A stretch of DNA of 54,345 nt from positions 1-54,345 of the forward strand of contig JBEVJC010000026.1 in assembly GCA_040510375.1 (NCBI GenBank). The letters are read 5' to 3'. The translations under genes and the position numbers were made by a program. Below the pieces are notes generated by a model. It was not told where the DNA came from. It did no database searches and saw only the letters and a program-made list of their open reading frames with translations. Source of the stretch: JBEVJC01 sp040510375. Lineage in GTDB: Bacteria > Bacteroidota > Bacteroidia > Chitinophagales > Chitinophagaceae. How positions within the stretch are numbered: position 1 is the stretch's first letter; each line of letters begins with the position of its first letter. Positions 42,376 through 51,322 of the stretch are shown here, one piece after another.

Positions 42376-43266
42376 ATGATGAACCCTGAACTGAAAAAAA
42401 ACCAGACCCTTGTTTGTTTTGGTGAGATCCTTTGGGATCTGCTACCTACCGGTGCTGTACCCGGCGGAGCACCCATGAATGTTGCTTACCATCTTCATAC
42501 GCTGGGGCTGCATCCGCGGTTAATTACCAGACTGGGAAAGGACCAGCGTGGTATTGACCTGCAGCGCATACTGCTGGATAACCATATCGATATCGGACTG
42601 GTCCAGGTTGATCCGCTGGTGCCAACGGGGATTGTGAAGGCATCACCGGATGAAAATGGTGATATGACTTATGATATTGTAACACCTGCTGCCTGGGATG
42701 AGATAACCATTGATCCATCGCTGCTTGAGGTAGTGGGTTCTGCTGATTATTTTATTTTTGGCTCTCTGGTAGCGAGGTCGGAACGGTCGAGGTTAACCTT
42801 ACTGGAGCTACTTGATCATGCGAATATAAAAGTACTTGATATCAACCTGCGGGCGCCAAACTATACGCAACCGCTGGTTGAACAACTGATGCAGCGTGCC
42901 GATGTGGTTAAGATGAATATTGATGAACTGGCATTGATCAACGCTTGGTATGGGGATATAACCGACACGGAAGGGCAGATGATGTTCCTGAAAGAACGTT
43001 TCGCCCTGAAGTCGATCCTTGTTACGCGCGGCGCAGAAGGTGCCATTGTTTATTATGATGGACAATGGGCCAGTCACCCCGGTTTCCGGGTGAAGGTGGC
43101 GGATACGGTTGGTAGTGGTGATTCTTTCCTTGCTGGATTTTTGTATTCTGTGATCAATGGCCGACCGGTCAGTGATGCACTGGCATTTGCCTGTGCACTT
43201 GGTTCCTTTGTTGCAACAAAAACCGGTGCATGGCCGGTTTACAAACCGGAGGAGATATTGAGTTGA
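42376..43266 (+). CDS. PfkB family carbohydrate kinase (fructokinase-like)
   Basis: A 296-residue ribokinase-family sugar kinase. The N-terminal CFGEILWDLLPTGAVPGGAP is the substrate-binding entry of fructokinases. The GGAPMNVAYHLHTLG and LGKDQRG segments follow, and the C-terminal signature with the catalytic Asp is DTVGSGDSFLAGFLYS. It phosphorylates a sugar or sugar acid with ATP; fructose is the best guess from the N-terminus. It starts ATGATG (42376 or 42379). A near-match TACATTTA lies just upstream at about 42366. It converges on the SDR gene with 15 bases between the stops. Confidence 0.92.
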   Translation: MMNPELKKNQTLVCFGEILWDLLPTGAVPGGAPMNVAYHLHTLGLHPRLITRLGKDQRGIDLQRILLDNHIDIGLVQVDPLVPTGIVKASPDENGDMTYDIVTPAAWDEITIDPSLLEVVGSADYFIFGSLVARSERSRLTLLELLDHANIKVLDINLRAPNYTQPLVEQLMQRADVVKMNIDELALINAWYGDITDTEGQMMFLKERFALKSILVTRGAEGAIVYYDGQWASHPGFRVKVADTVGSGDSFLAGFLYSVINGRPVSDALAFACALGSFVATKTGAWPVYKPEEILS

Positions 43267-43281
43267 ACGTCCGGGGCCCGG

Positions 43282-44016
43282 TTATACCAGTAATGTTCCT
43301 CCATCAATCAACAATGCCTGGCCGGTGCCATATTGTTGTTTCATCAGGTAAACAAAACCATCAGCAACATCTTCCGGCTCACCAATCCTTTTAACCGGTA
43401 AGGTTTCAGCTACTGTTTTAAAACGTTGTTCGAGGTCAGCTTCCGACACATTGCTCCACAACGGTGTTCTGATTAATCCCGGGACCACACAATTTACGCG
43501 GATAGGTGCCAGTTCCACCGCCATTGCCCTGACAAAACCTTCCATGGCACCACAGAGAGCGGAAGCTGCTGACCATCCAACCCCCGGACGTGCGCTGGCA
43601 GTACCACTTGTCAGATTAATGGATCCGCCTGTATTGATTAACGGCGAGCCATATTTCACGGCCGCGAAGGCTCCCCAGAAACGCAGCGTAAAGAAATCGC
43701 GTGCCTGTGATAGCTCGGTTGCATGAATAGGTTTTAAATTCAGGTTTTCACCGGCAGAATAAACCAGGTGATCAAAGCGGCCGGTTTTTCCAAAAAAGTT
43801 CTTTATATTTTCTTCCTTACTCAGGTCGACTGAATAGCCTTCGCTCCCGGCCGGCAGTCCTGCAAGCGCCTTGTCTATACGTGCCTGATTGCCCGATACA
43901 ATTACTACATTGGCGCCTTCGCTGGCAGCCGTCCTTGCCGTAGCCAACCCGATACCGGAACTACCACCCAACAGGATCACCCGTTTACCTTTTAATGTTG
44001 GTCTTTCGTTCGACAT
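43282..44016 (-). CDS. SDR-family protein with an altered active site
   Basis: A 244-residue short-chain dehydrogenase/reductase fold. The cofactor motif GGSSGIGLA (TGxxxGxG type) and the segments LVYSAGE and PIRVNCVVPGLIRTPLW are as expected. The catalytic YxxxK is missing: after the conserved Ser in INLTSGTAS the sequence reads GWSAASALCGAMEGF, with Trp at the Tyr position and Ser at the Lys position. A divergent SDR subfamily with Trp here may exist, so this need not be decay. It may bind NAD(P) but lack classical dehydrogenase activity. It converges on the sugar kinase gene with a 15-base gap and has no close upstream partner. Confidence 0.88.
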   Translation of the reverse strand: MSNERPTLKGKRVILLGGSSGIGLATARTAASEGANVVIVSGNQARIDKALAGLPAGSEGYSVDLSKEENIKNFFGKTGRFDHLVYSAGENLNLKPIHATELSQARDFFTLRFWGAFAAVKYGSPLINTGGSINLTSGTASARPGVGWSAASALCGAMEGFVRAMAVELAPIRVNCVVPGLIRTPLWSNVSEADLEQRFKTVAETLPVKRIGEPEDVADGFVYLMKQQYGTGQALLIDGGTLLV

Positions 44017-44182
44017 AACATTTTATTTAAATTATGAAATCTGGAATCACTTATCCGCCCGGTTATGATGGTAGTACAAAGTTCCTGATACTTTTGAAGG
44101 CTTACCATGTCGATTTAAGCTGAAACATTTGATGAATATGCCGGTTTTTAGGAAGGAGCCCGCGCATGTTAGTGGCAAAAAA

Positions 44183-44219
44183 AACCGGACACATCGAAAA
44201 AATTCCGACATGTCCGGTT
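44183..44219 (-). terminator. Terminator downstream of tRNA-Leu
   Basis: A 9-bp stem AACCGGACA/TGTCCGGTT (44183-44191 with 44211-44219), interrupted toward the loop by a small internal mismatch. On the minus strand it is followed by a run of Ts. It lies 3 bases past the tRNA 3' end. Confidence 0.75.
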
Positions 44220-44222
44220 AAG

Positions 44223-44306
44223 TGCCCAGGAAAGGAATCGAACCTTCACATCCTTACGAACGGCAGATTTTGAGTCTGCTGCGTCTACCAATTCCGCCAC
44301 CTGGGC
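44223..44306 (-). tRNA. tRNA-Leu (anticodon CAA)
   Basis: An 84-nt class II tRNA. Acceptor stem GCCCAGG/CCTGGGC with discriminator A, D-arm GGCGGAATTGGTAGACGC, anticodon stem GCAGA/TCTGC with loop CTCAAAA (anticodon CAA, reads UUG). A long variable arm (GTTCGTAAGGATG region) and a TTCGATT T-loop complete the fold. CCA is not encoded. Confidence 0.97.
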
Positions 44307-44762
44307 AACTGTCAAACCGGCTAGCCTGTAGTCCGGTATGAATTGGGCTGGCAATATTACTGCTTTTTAGCGGCAACAACTTTTCTTCGGTAAAAATATT
44401 TTCCTGAAGATCTTCAGGATTTTATTCAGTATGTCCATCTAACGCGTTTCTATAGGTGTTTAACAACCCGGTGACGGGTTTGTTTGGGTATTAACCCGGA
44501 TCCCTGATACAATGCAGAGTAATATCGTATGGAGCCATTTTACCACGAAATACGGAAGAGCCTCGCCGATCATCGGGTCAACGAACGCCCTGCGTATTGG
44601 CGCGCCCACAAAAATAGACGGAATAATTCATCAAAAGAGGTAAATCCCGCCAGCCGGCAGGAGGGACAGACCTTTAAATGGAATTTTAACGTCTTGATTG
44701 AATCCGGTTAACTTTACCTGCCTGACAGGAATCAATAAATAAGAGGCAATAAAACGAGAAGG
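44307..44762 (+). other. Spacer between tRNA-Leu and the saccharopine-dehydrogenase-like gene
   Basis: About 455 bases with no certain gene. An ATG frame at 44529-44711 would encode 60 residues (MEPFYHEIRKSLADHRVNER onward), basic and without recognisable features; it may be real but I do not support it. A weak hairpin AACCCG/CGGGTT lies at 44465-44480. Just before ATG 44763 is the Shine-Dalgarno-like GAGAAGG. Confidence 0.4.
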
Positions 44763-45965
44763 ATGATTACAATCGGACTTATCAGGGAGGGCAAGATACC
44801 GGCGGATAACCGGGTAGCGCTCACTCCGGCACAATGCAAGTGGATCCAGAAAAATTCAACCACAGTTACCATCAAGGCACAATCCTCTCCCAACCGCTGT
44901 TTCAGCGACCGCGAATATGTATCGGCGGGGGTGGAGGTGGTGGACGACCTGGGCGGGTGTGATATCCTGATGGGGATTAAGGAAGTTCCGCCTGAACAAC
45001 TGATTGCCGGCAAGACCTATCTTTTTTTCTCCCATACCAAAAAAAAACAACCACATAACCAGCGATTGCTGCGGGCCATACTGGATAAAAAAATCCGGCT
45101 GATCGATTACGAATGTCTTGAACACGAGGATGGGCAACGGATCATTGGATTTGGTTTTTTTGCAGGCGTGGTGGGTGCCCATAATGGGATCATGGCATAT
45201 GGCGAGCGGACCGGTCTTTATAAACTTGGCCGTGTGTATAAAGAGAAAAGTTTTCGTGAGCTGATTCATACTTATTTTGGAATCCGGTTGCCCAATGTGA
45301 AAATAGCGGTTACGGGATCGGGCCGGGTGGGACATGGAATCCTGGAGATTATGAACCTGATGGGCATTCACGAAGTGGAACCTGATGAGTACCTGAAACG
45401 AAGATTTTCTTACCCGGTATATACGCACCTGAAAGGATCCGACCTGTATCAGCACAAAATCACCGGAACCTATAGCAGGAGTGATTTTCATGAGAACCCC
45501 TCAGCTTACCGATCTACCTTCCTGCCCTATACCGAACAAACGGATATCCTGATGAACGGCGTTTACTGGGATAAAGATGTGCCCCGTTTATTTGAGAAGG
45601 AAGATGCGGGATCGCCGCATTTCATTATCCAGACCATTGCCGATATTACTGATGATGCAGACGGATCTGTGCCAATCAACCTGGGCGACCAGTCGATCGA
45701 AGATCCGGTGTACGGAATTGACAAGAATACCCTGCAGAAAGTAAAACCCTATTCAAAGGATTCAATTGATATAATGGCCGTGGGTAACCTGCCCAATGAA
45801 TTACCAAGAGACGCTTCACGATACTTTGGTGAACAACTGATCAAGTTCGTTCTTGACGACCTGCTTAATGGAACTTCACCCATTATAGAACGCGCTACCA
45901 TGGCCGTTGGTGGAGGGCTGGGCACAGGGTATGAATACCTGCGTGATTATGCGGAAGGAAGATAG
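44763..45965 (+). CDS. Saccharopine-dehydrogenase (LYS1)-like NAD(P)-dependent oxidoreductase
   Basis: A 400-residue enzyme of the alanine dehydrogenase/PNT fold. The N-terminal GLIREGKIPADNRVALTPAQ and the segment KTYLFFSHTKKKQPHNQRLL, with active-site Lys/His-type residues, recall lysine-forming saccharopine dehydrogenases. The Rossmann turn is AVTGSGRVGHGILE. It contains the DYECLEHEDGQRIIGFG segment and ends in a long helix. The likely role is lysine or related amino-acid oxidoreduction; the direction and substrate are not established. It is preceded by a rare Shine-Dalgarno-like sequence (GAAGG) directly before the start. Downstream trmN6 converges on it with a 39-base gap. Confidence 0.82.
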   Translation: MITIGLIREGKIPADNRVALTPAQCKWIQKNSTTVTIKAQSSPNRCFSDREYVSAGVEVVDDLGGCDILMGIKEVPPEQLIAGKTYLFFSHTKKKQPHNQRLLRAILDKKIRLIDYECLEHEDGQRIIGFGFFAGVVGAHNGIMAYGERTGLYKLGRVYKEKSFRELIHTYFGIRLPNVKIAVTGSGRVGHGILEIMNLMGIHEVEPDEYLKRRFSYPVYTHLKGSDLYQHKITGTYSRSDFHENPSAYRSTFLPYTEQTDILMNGVYWDKDVPRLFEKEDAGSPHFIIQTIADITDDADGSVPINLGDQSIEDPVYGIDKNTLQKVKPYSKDSIDIMAVGNLPNELPRDASRYFGEQLIKFVLDDLLNGTSPIIERATMAVGGGLGTGYEYLRDYAEGR

Positions 45966-46004
45966 ACTTTACGTTGTTGTTGTTCCGCATCCATTTACAA
46001 GCGA

Positions 46005-46850
46005 CTAGAGATGTAAATAATATGGTTGAAGTAAACCGGTGAACCAGGTGGTATATAACTGGTCTGCTTCCTTTATAGCCCGATCATTTATTTTGAAGTC
46101 TCCTGTTTTTTTACGGGAGCCACAGACAAGGATCCGGAAGGGATCATGTTTTATACTTTGCCTTACTTCTTCCATCTGTTCTATCCCGAAGCCGTAAATT
46201 TCTATCAGGTTAACAAGATCCTGTTTTCGTTTAATGGGAAGTAACAGGTAGAATTTCCCGGAAGGCGAGAGGTGTTTATCAATCGCTGAAAATAATTGGT
46301 CAAGCGACAGACCGGAATCATGAAACGCCAGGTCTTTTTCCGTTACACCTGAACGCAGGTCGTTTTCATAAAAAGGCGGGTTGCTGATAATATAATCATA
46401 CTGGTGGCCGGGATTAAAACCGGCGATACCTGTGTTAAATAATCTCAACCGGTTATTCCACGGTGAGCTCCGGAAATTTTCAGTTGCCTGGGTTGAAGCC
46501 TGTGCGTTTATTTCCACGGCGTCGATGATAGCGGGAACTGCCTGTGCCAGCATCAGTGTAAGTAATCCGGTACCTGTGCCGATATCGAGGATGTTTGTTT
46601 GACCAGTTGAATGAAAGACTTTGTCGTTACCTGTAACGGCTGGTTGATTGATTGCCGGAATTGGAGTAAGGGATGTTTGACCAATCTCGTTATCTGTAAC
46701 CACTGGTTGGTTTCTGGCGGGTTGCGCTTCGTGGTTGATCAGGCTTGCCGCCCAGGCTCCCAGCAAACACGCGTCGGTAGTGACTTTCATGGCAGTTTTG
46801 TCCTGTTCGATGCGAAATTGTTTAAACTGGAAATAGGTATTGGCCATCAT
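46005..46850 (-). CDS. trmN6: tRNA1(Val) (adenine(37)-N6)-methyltransferase with an internal repeat insertion
   Basis: Class I SAM methyltransferase, 281 residues, that methylates A37 of tRNA1(Val). The N-terminal FQFKQFRIEQDKTAMKVTTD, the SAM loop DIGTGTGLL and the catalytic ISNPPFY motif are those of the YfiC/TrmN6 family. Between GAWAA (about 35) and ILDIGTG (about 87) there is an extra segment of about 50 residues absent from the family plan. It holds two similar units, NQPVVTDNEIGQTS and NQPAVTGNDKVFHSTGQT, encoded by a diverged tandem duplication (46596-46716). The insertion precedes strand 1 and could form a surface loop. The gene lies 13 bases after tsaD and is probably co-transcribed with it. 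Confidence 0.9.
   Translation of the reverse strand: MMANTYFQFKQFRIEQDKTAMKVTTDACLLGAWAASLINHEAQPARNQPVVTDNEIGQTSLTPIPAINQPAVTGNDKVFHSTGQTNILDIGTGTGLLTLMLAQAVPAIIDAVEINAQASTQATENFRSSPWNNRLRLFNTGIAGFNPGHQYDYIISNPPFYENDLRSGVTEKDLAFHDSGLSLDQLFSAIDKHLSPSGKFYLLLPIKRKQDLVNLIEIYGFGIEQMEEVRQSIKHDPFRILVCGSRKKTGDFKINDRAIKEADQLYTTWFTGLLQPYYLHL
46596..46716 (-). repeat. Diverged tandem duplication inside trmN6
   Basis: Two copies of a unit starting TGTTTGACCA and ending TCGTTA-CTGTAAC..CTGGTTG (plus strand) lie at 46596-46650 and 46674-46716. The first copy has extra bases between its ends. The frame is kept throughout. Confidence 0.65.
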
Positions 46851-46863
46851 TTAATGTTGATGA

Positions 46864-47907
46864 TCAGAATTCTGCGCGGGCGGAAGTTCCGATCGATAGC
46901 GGGGAAAAATCCTTAGCCAGGAATTTATAATAACCGGCAATGGCGATCATTGCTGCATTATCGGTGCAATATTCAAAAGCGGGGATATAGGTTTGCCAGC
47001 CCAGTTTAACTCCTGTTTCTTCAAATGCCTTACGGAGACCACTATTTGCCGAAACACCTCCCGCAAGGCAGATCTGTGTTATACCTGTTTCTTCTGCCGC
47101 TTTTTTAACTTTATTAAGCAGGATTGAAACAATGCGTTGCTGTATGGATGCACAGATATCGGCGAGATTATTTTTAATAAACAGGGCCCGTTCTTCTTCC
47201 GTGACACGGAATTCTTCTTTATAAATATTACTGGTACCTGCATTCTGCAGGAAATAAAGGATCGATGTTTTAAGTCCGCTGAAACTGAAATCCAGTCCCG
47301 ATACTTTTGGTTCCGGAAACCGGAAGCGATCGGGGTTACCTTCTCGTGCATATTTGTCGATCAGGGGTCCACCCGGATAAGGAAGTCCCAGAAGTTTGGC
47401 CGACTTGTCAAATGCTTCGCCGGCTGCATCATCGATAGTCTGTCCCAGTACGGTCATTTTTAGCGGCGACTGGCAAAGAACAATTTGTGTATGACCTCCG
47501 CTGACTGTAAGGCAAAGAAAAGGGAAGGAGGGACGCTGTTCAGGGATCAGGTTGGCCAGCACATGTGCCTGCATATGGTGTACGGAAATCAGTGGCCGGT
47601 CGAGGGCCATTGCCATTGACTTGGCAAATTGTGCTCCCACCAGCAATGATCCGATTAATCCTGGTGCCTGTGTAAATGCGACTGCATCGATGGCGGTATT
47701 CGAAATTCCGGCAGTCTTCATGGCAGCTGTTACAACCGGAACGATATTCTGCATATGTGCCCTTGAGGCAAGTTCGGGTACCACGCCTCCATATTTTTCA
47801 TGCACCAGCTGGTTGGCGATAAAGTTGGAAAGGATTTTTCCATCCACGCAAACGGATGCCGATGTTTCATCGCAGGAAGATTCTATGGCCAGGATGGTGG
47901 TTGACAA
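46864..47907 (-). CDS. tsaD: tRNA N6-adenosine threonylcarbamoyltransferase
   Basis: The essential TsaD (Kae1/Gcp) protein, which with TsaB and TsaE transfers the threonylcarbamoyl group to A37 of tRNAs reading ANN codons. The 347-residue protein begins with the ESSCDETSASV signature, has the iron-binding HMQAH pair (His about 107 and 111), and LCLAGGVSANSGLR near the end. The only usable start is TTG 47907 (MSTTILAIESS); no ATG occurs before the conserved N-terminus. A TAATTTTG motif sits 16 bases upstream. The ABC permease gene ends 29 bases before the start and trmN6 follows after 13 bases, so the three may be one transcript. Confidence 0.96.
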   Translation of the reverse strand: MSTTILAIESSCDETSASVCVDGKILSNFIANQLVHEKYGGVVPELASRAHMQNIVPVVTAAMKTAGISNTAIDAVAFTQAPGLIGSLLVGAQFAKSMAMALDRPLISVHHMQAHVLANLIPEQRPSFPFLCLTVSGGHTQIVLCQSPLKMTVLGQTIDDAAGEAFDKSAKLLGLPYPGGPLIDKYAREGNPDRFRFPEPKVSGLDFSFSGLKTSILYFLQNAGTSNIYKEEFRVTEEERALFIKNNLADICASIQQRIVSILLNKVKKAAEETGITQICLAGGVSANSGLRKAFEETGVKLGWQTYIPAFEYCTDNAAMIAIAGYYKFLAKDFSPLSIGTSARAEF

Positions 47908-47923
47908 ATGAAAAATATTTTCG

Positions 47924-47931
47924 CAAAATTA
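47924..47931 (-). promoter_or_regulatory. Putative -7 element (TAATTTTG) of tsaD
   Basis: Minus-strand TAATTTTG in the 29-base gap between the permease stop and the TTG start of tsaD; it would allow tsaD-trmN6 transcription independent of the permease. No -33 element identified. Confidence 0.35.
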
Positions 47932-47936
47932 CGGCA

Positions 47937-49190
47937 TTATTTACTGCGGATCGCTACTACAGGGGCCATACGGGCCGCCTGGGAGGCGGGGATGAAACCG
48001 GCCAGGACTCCAACTGCAATACAAACACCGATGGCCACCAGCATATTGTTCACCGAAATAAAAACGGGAAAGGGAAGCAGTCCGGAAACTACTTTGGCCA
48101 GCAGGAATACCAGGAGTAGACCGATGATACCGCCTATAATACAGAGAAAGGTAGACTCCAGCAGGAATTCGGTCAGGATCACGCGGTTTTTGGCACCGAT
48201 GGCTTTTTTAAGACCGATCTGGCTGGTCCGTTCGCGAACAGACACGAACATGATATTGGCTACGCCAAACATTCCTACAATCAGGGACAGGCCGGCAATA
48301 GCCAGTCCACCGATATTGACACTGACAAACGCCTCAGAGATCGACGCGCTGATATCACTGATATCATTGAGCGAGAAATCATCTTCCTTGGTTGGGCTGA
48401 GTTTATGGATTCCGCGTACGGTTCCGGTAAGTTCGTCCTTCAGGGCCTTGCTGGTAAGGTTATCGCGACCCTTGATAATGATCACCGGGTCGGCCTTGAA
48501 TTCATTCATGATGGTCCGTGCAAAACGGTAGGGCACGATAATACTCTGATCAAAATCCCAACCTCCGATCATCTGTTTTCCCTGTTTTTTTATAACGCCC
48601 GCCACGCGGAGTTTACGGCCTTTCACTGTTATTTCCTTTTCCAGCGCGAGGGAAGGTTCGCCAAAAAGCTGGACCGCCACTTCGTTTCCGATAAGCACGG
48701 TATTACTTCCAAAATCGAATTCTGCATTGGTAAGGTAACGGCCATAAGAAAAATCAAGAGGCTGGATTTCGGAAAAATCTTCCGTCACGCCGTAAACATT
48801 TACGTTGGAAAGCACGTTACCCTTGTATTCCACGTCACTGACAGTCTTGATCCGGAAGGCAGCATATTGTGCATCCGGGGTACGCTCTTTAATCTGGCTT
48901 ACATCAGTGAAGCGGGGCACGGGGCGGTTTACAAACTCCCACCAGGGCCGTTCTCCGGGTCCGGTTGAGTACTCCCATTTATCCAGGTACAATGTATTTG
49001 AACCGAGGGTATTGATTTCGTTCTTCAGGTTTTGTTCGAGGCTACCCACCATTGCCATCACGCTGATGATGCAGAAAATGCCGATTGTAATACCAAAAAG
49101 GGAAAGGAAGGTCCGGAGCTTATTTTTCCAAAGCTCAAGCAAGGCCATTTTAAAGCTGCTGCCGATTATTTCGAAACTCCGCCGGATCAT
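47937..49190 (-). CDS. ABC transporter permease, MacB/FtsX type
   Basis: A 417-residue permease with one N-terminal helix (about 25-47), a large periplasmic MacB core domain (about 48-280), and three C-terminal helices (FtsX domain). The segment RERTSQIGLKKAIGAKNRVI between them is typical of the cytoplasmic coupling helix region. Such permeases form tripartite efflux or lipoprotein-related machines with a MacB-type ATPase. No ATPase or membrane-fusion gene is adjacent, so its partners are elsewhere. ATG 49190 is preferred over in-frame TTG 49196. It is divergent from prfC with an 88-base spacer. Confidence 0.9.
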   Translation of the reverse strand: MIRRSFEIIGSSFKMALLELWKNKLRTFLSLFGITIGIFCIISVMAMVGSLEQNLKNEINTLGSNTLYLDKWEYSTGPGERPWWEFVNRPVPRFTDVSQIKERTPDAQYAAFRIKTVSDVEYKGNVLSNVNVYGVTEDFSEIQPLDFSYGRYLTNAEFDFGSNTVLIGNEVAVQLFGEPSLALEKEITVKGRKLRVAGVIKKQGKQMIGGWDFDQSIIVPYRFARTIMNEFKADPVIIIKGRDNLTSKALKDELTGTVRGIHKLSPTKEDDFSLNDISDISASISEAFVSVNIGGLAIAGLSLIVGMFGVANIMFVSVRERTSQIGLKKAIGAKNRVILTEFLLESTFLCIIGGIIGLLLVFLLAKVVSGLLPFPVFISVNNMLVAIGVCIAVGVLAGFIPASQAARMAPVVAIRSK

Positions 49191-49221
49191 GGGCAAATGT
49201 AGCCGATTGCCTGCTAATTGT

Positions 49222-49229
49222 TACCTTTG
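49222..49229 (+). promoter_or_regulatory. Putative -7 element (TACCTTTG) of prfC
   Basis: TACCTTTG fits TAnnTTTG, 49 bases before ATG 49279; a TTG occurs upstream but at a shorter spacing (12 bases) than usual. Confidence 0.35.
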
Positions 49230-49278
49230 CGGACTTAAAAAAGCGGAAAGGGTACAAGTCTCCACCGCAGGGATTTAT

Positions 49279-50874
49279 ATGAAATATCACAACGAAGTAA
49301 AGCGCCGGCGCACATTTGCCATTATCAGTCACCCCGATGCGGGAAAAACCACACTGACGGAAAAGTTCCTCCTGTTCGGGGGTGCCATCCAGGTGGCGGG
49401 TGCCGTAAAGAGCAATAAGATTAAAAAACACGCTACCAGTGACTTTATGGAGATTGAGCGGCAACGGGGAATTTCCGTGGCCACTTCCGTAATGAGCTTT
49501 GAGTACAATGGCATTCTTATCAACCTGCTGGATACTCCGGGTCACAAGGACTTTGCGGAAGATACCTACCGGACGCTTACGGCGGTGGACAGTGTAATCC
49601 TGGTGGTGGACAGCGTGAACGGGGTGGAAGCGCAGACCAGGCGGCTGATGGAGGTTTGCCGGATGCGTGATACGCCAGTGATTGTTTTTGTAAATAAAAT
49701 GGATCGTGACGGAAAAAACCGGTTTGATATACTGGAAGAAATTGAAAAGGAATTGAATTTATCGCTCCATCCCATGAGCTGGCCGATAAGCAGTGGTAAG
49801 GATTTTAAGGGAGTTTATAACCTGTACGACCAGCGCCTGGTTTTGTTTACCGCCAATACGAAGGGACAGGGTGAGGATACTATTTCGGTGTCAGATTTGT
49901 CGGACGAAATCGTAAATGAAAAACTGGGTGAGAAAGACGCCATACAATTACGTGAGGATGTGGAACTGGTGGAGACGGTACATGGGCAGCTGAATGTGGA
50001 AGATTACCAGGCGGGACTGGTTGCGCCCTTATTCTTCGGTAGTGCCATTAATAATTTTGGGGTGAAGGAAATGCTGGATACATTTATCCGCATTGCACCG
50101 ATGCCAAGAAGCCGGGAAACCACCGAGCGGATGGTGGATGTGGAAGAAGATAAACTCAGTGGTTTTATATTCAAGATTCACGCGAACCTGGATCCAAAAC
50201 ACCGCGACCGGATTGCCTTCCTGCGTGTATGTTCGGGACGGTTTGAAAGGAATAAATATTTCCATCATGTAAGAATGGATAAGGAAGTCCGTTTCAGTAA
50301 TCCTTATTCGTTCCTTGCACGCGATAAAAGTGTGATCGATGATGCCTATGCCGGGGATGTGGTTGGTTTATTTGATACCGGTAATTTCAAGATCGGTGAT
50401 ACGTTGACGGAAGGGGAGAATTTTTATTTTACCGGGATTCCATCTTTTTCGCCCGAGATCTTTAAGGAAGTGGTGAACAAGGATCCGATGAAAACCAAAC
50501 AGCTGGAGAAGGGGTTGATGCAGCTTACCGACGAAGGTGTGGCGCAGTTGTTTACACAGTTTGGCGGAAACAAAAAAATTATCGGCTGTGTGGGTGAGCT
50601 TCAGTTTGAAGTTATACAATACCGGCTACTGCATGAATATGGTGCCTCAGTGGTATTTAATTCAATGCCATTTTATAAAGCCTGCTGGCTGACGAGTACC
50701 AATAAGGAAAAGTTACTTGACTTCTCCCGGTTTAAACAGACCAATATTGCAATGGATAAGGATGAACATATGGTGTACCTGGCCCAGAGTGAATGGTTCC
50801 TGAATACAGAGATCGCAAATAATCCGGAGATTAAATTCCACTTTACTTCAGAGATCCATAAGGAAGGGGTTTAG
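49279..50874 (+). CDS. prfC: Peptide chain release factor 3
   Basis: A 531-residue translational GTPase that recycles RF1/RF2 from the ribosome. The G domain shows ISHPDAGKTTLTEK (G1), the switch I region DFMEIERQRGISVATS, LLDTPGHKDFAEDTYRTL (G3) and VFVNKMDRD (G4). The domain II/III motifs GFIFKIHANLDPKHRDRIAF and VGELQFEVIQYRL fit RF3 rather than EF-G. The open frame extends far upstream, but ATG 49279 (MKYHNEVKRRRTFAIISHPD) is the family start. It converges on the lipoprotein gene with only 3 bases between the stops. Confidence 0.97.
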   Translation: MKYHNEVKRRRTFAIISHPDAGKTTLTEKFLLFGGAIQVAGAVKSNKIKKHATSDFMEIERQRGISVATSVMSFEYNGILINLLDTPGHKDFAEDTYRTLTAVDSVILVVDSVNGVEAQTRRLMEVCRMRDTPVIVFVNKMDRDGKNRFDILEEIEKELNLSLHPMSWPISSGKDFKGVYNLYDQRLVLFTANTKGQGEDTISVSDLSDEIVNEKLGEKDAIQLREDVELVETVHGQLNVEDYQAGLVAPLFFGSAINNFGVKEMLDTFIRIAPMPRSRETTERMVDVEEDKLSGFIFKIHANLDPKHRDRIAFLRVCSGRFERNKYFHHVRMDKEVRFSNPYSFLARDKSVIDDAYAGDVVGLFDTGNFKIGDTLTEGENFYFTGIPSFSPEIFKEVVNKDPMKTKQLEKGLMQLTDEGVAQLFTQFGGNKKIIGCVGELQFEVIQYRLLHEYGASVVFNSMPFYKACWLTSTNKEKLLDFSRFKQTNIAMDKDEHMVYLAQSEWFLNTEIANNPEIKFHFTSEIHKEGV

Positions 50875-50877
50875 GGA

Positions 50878-51273
50878 TCAGTTTGTTTTATGAAGCCGGT
50901 ATTCATCGGTTATTCCGTCGGCGGTTTTCCAGATGCGAAGATCCTTTTCATCTGAATAAACAAAATTATAATGGCCATCGGCGATCAGGCTCCAGTCGAA
51001 GTTGGCGGTCCATGAGCAGGTGTCACTGAAAATTATTGTGCCCGTGCCCAGGTCGAACGAACCGCCGCAGATAGCGGGATAGCGATCGATACTGCTGGAC
51101 CCCGAAAACTGGTTACCTTCAAAATCGAGTGAAACATTTGCTGTATCTAAACCGGTGCGGGTAAATATACCCACATAACGGCCATCGCCAGGCCGGTCGG
51201 TATCAGCACGTTCTTCCTTCTGGCATGATATCATCATTGCCAGGGCGATTAAAACAAGAGGTACGGGACGCAT
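50878..51273 (-). CDS. Small lipoprotein, unknown function
   Basis: A 131-residue protein with a signal peptide and lipobox MMISC (Cys17). A beta-rich mature part follows (GRYVGIFTRTGLDTANVSLD, FSGSSSIDRYPAICGGSFDL), resembling lipocalin-like small Bacteroidota lipoproteins but without a motif I can name. Two Cys besides the lipobox (ICGG, DTCSW) could form a disulfide. It lies 3 bases from the end of convergent prfC and 49 bases after purB on its own strand. Confidence 0.7.
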   Translation of the reverse strand: MRPVPLVLIALAMMISCQKEERADTDRPGDGRYVGIFTRTGLDTANVSLDFEGNQFSGSSSIDRYPAICGGSFDLGTGTIIFSDTCSWTANFDWSLIADGHYNFVYSDEKDLRIWKTADGITDEYRLHKTN

Positions 51274-51322
51274 AAAACAGTTTGCTGTGTCAATCCAAAT
51301 ACTATGCTAATAAGGGTTGTAA

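Noticed and set aside
44223..44306. tRNA-Leu as an integration site of a genomic island
   Set aside because: No integrase gene and no repeat of the tRNA 3' end was found in the window.
44529..44711. 60-codon plus-strand frame between tRNA-Leu and the saccharopine-dehydrogenase-like gene
   Set aside because: Basic low-information sequence without homology that I recognise; kept only as a remark.
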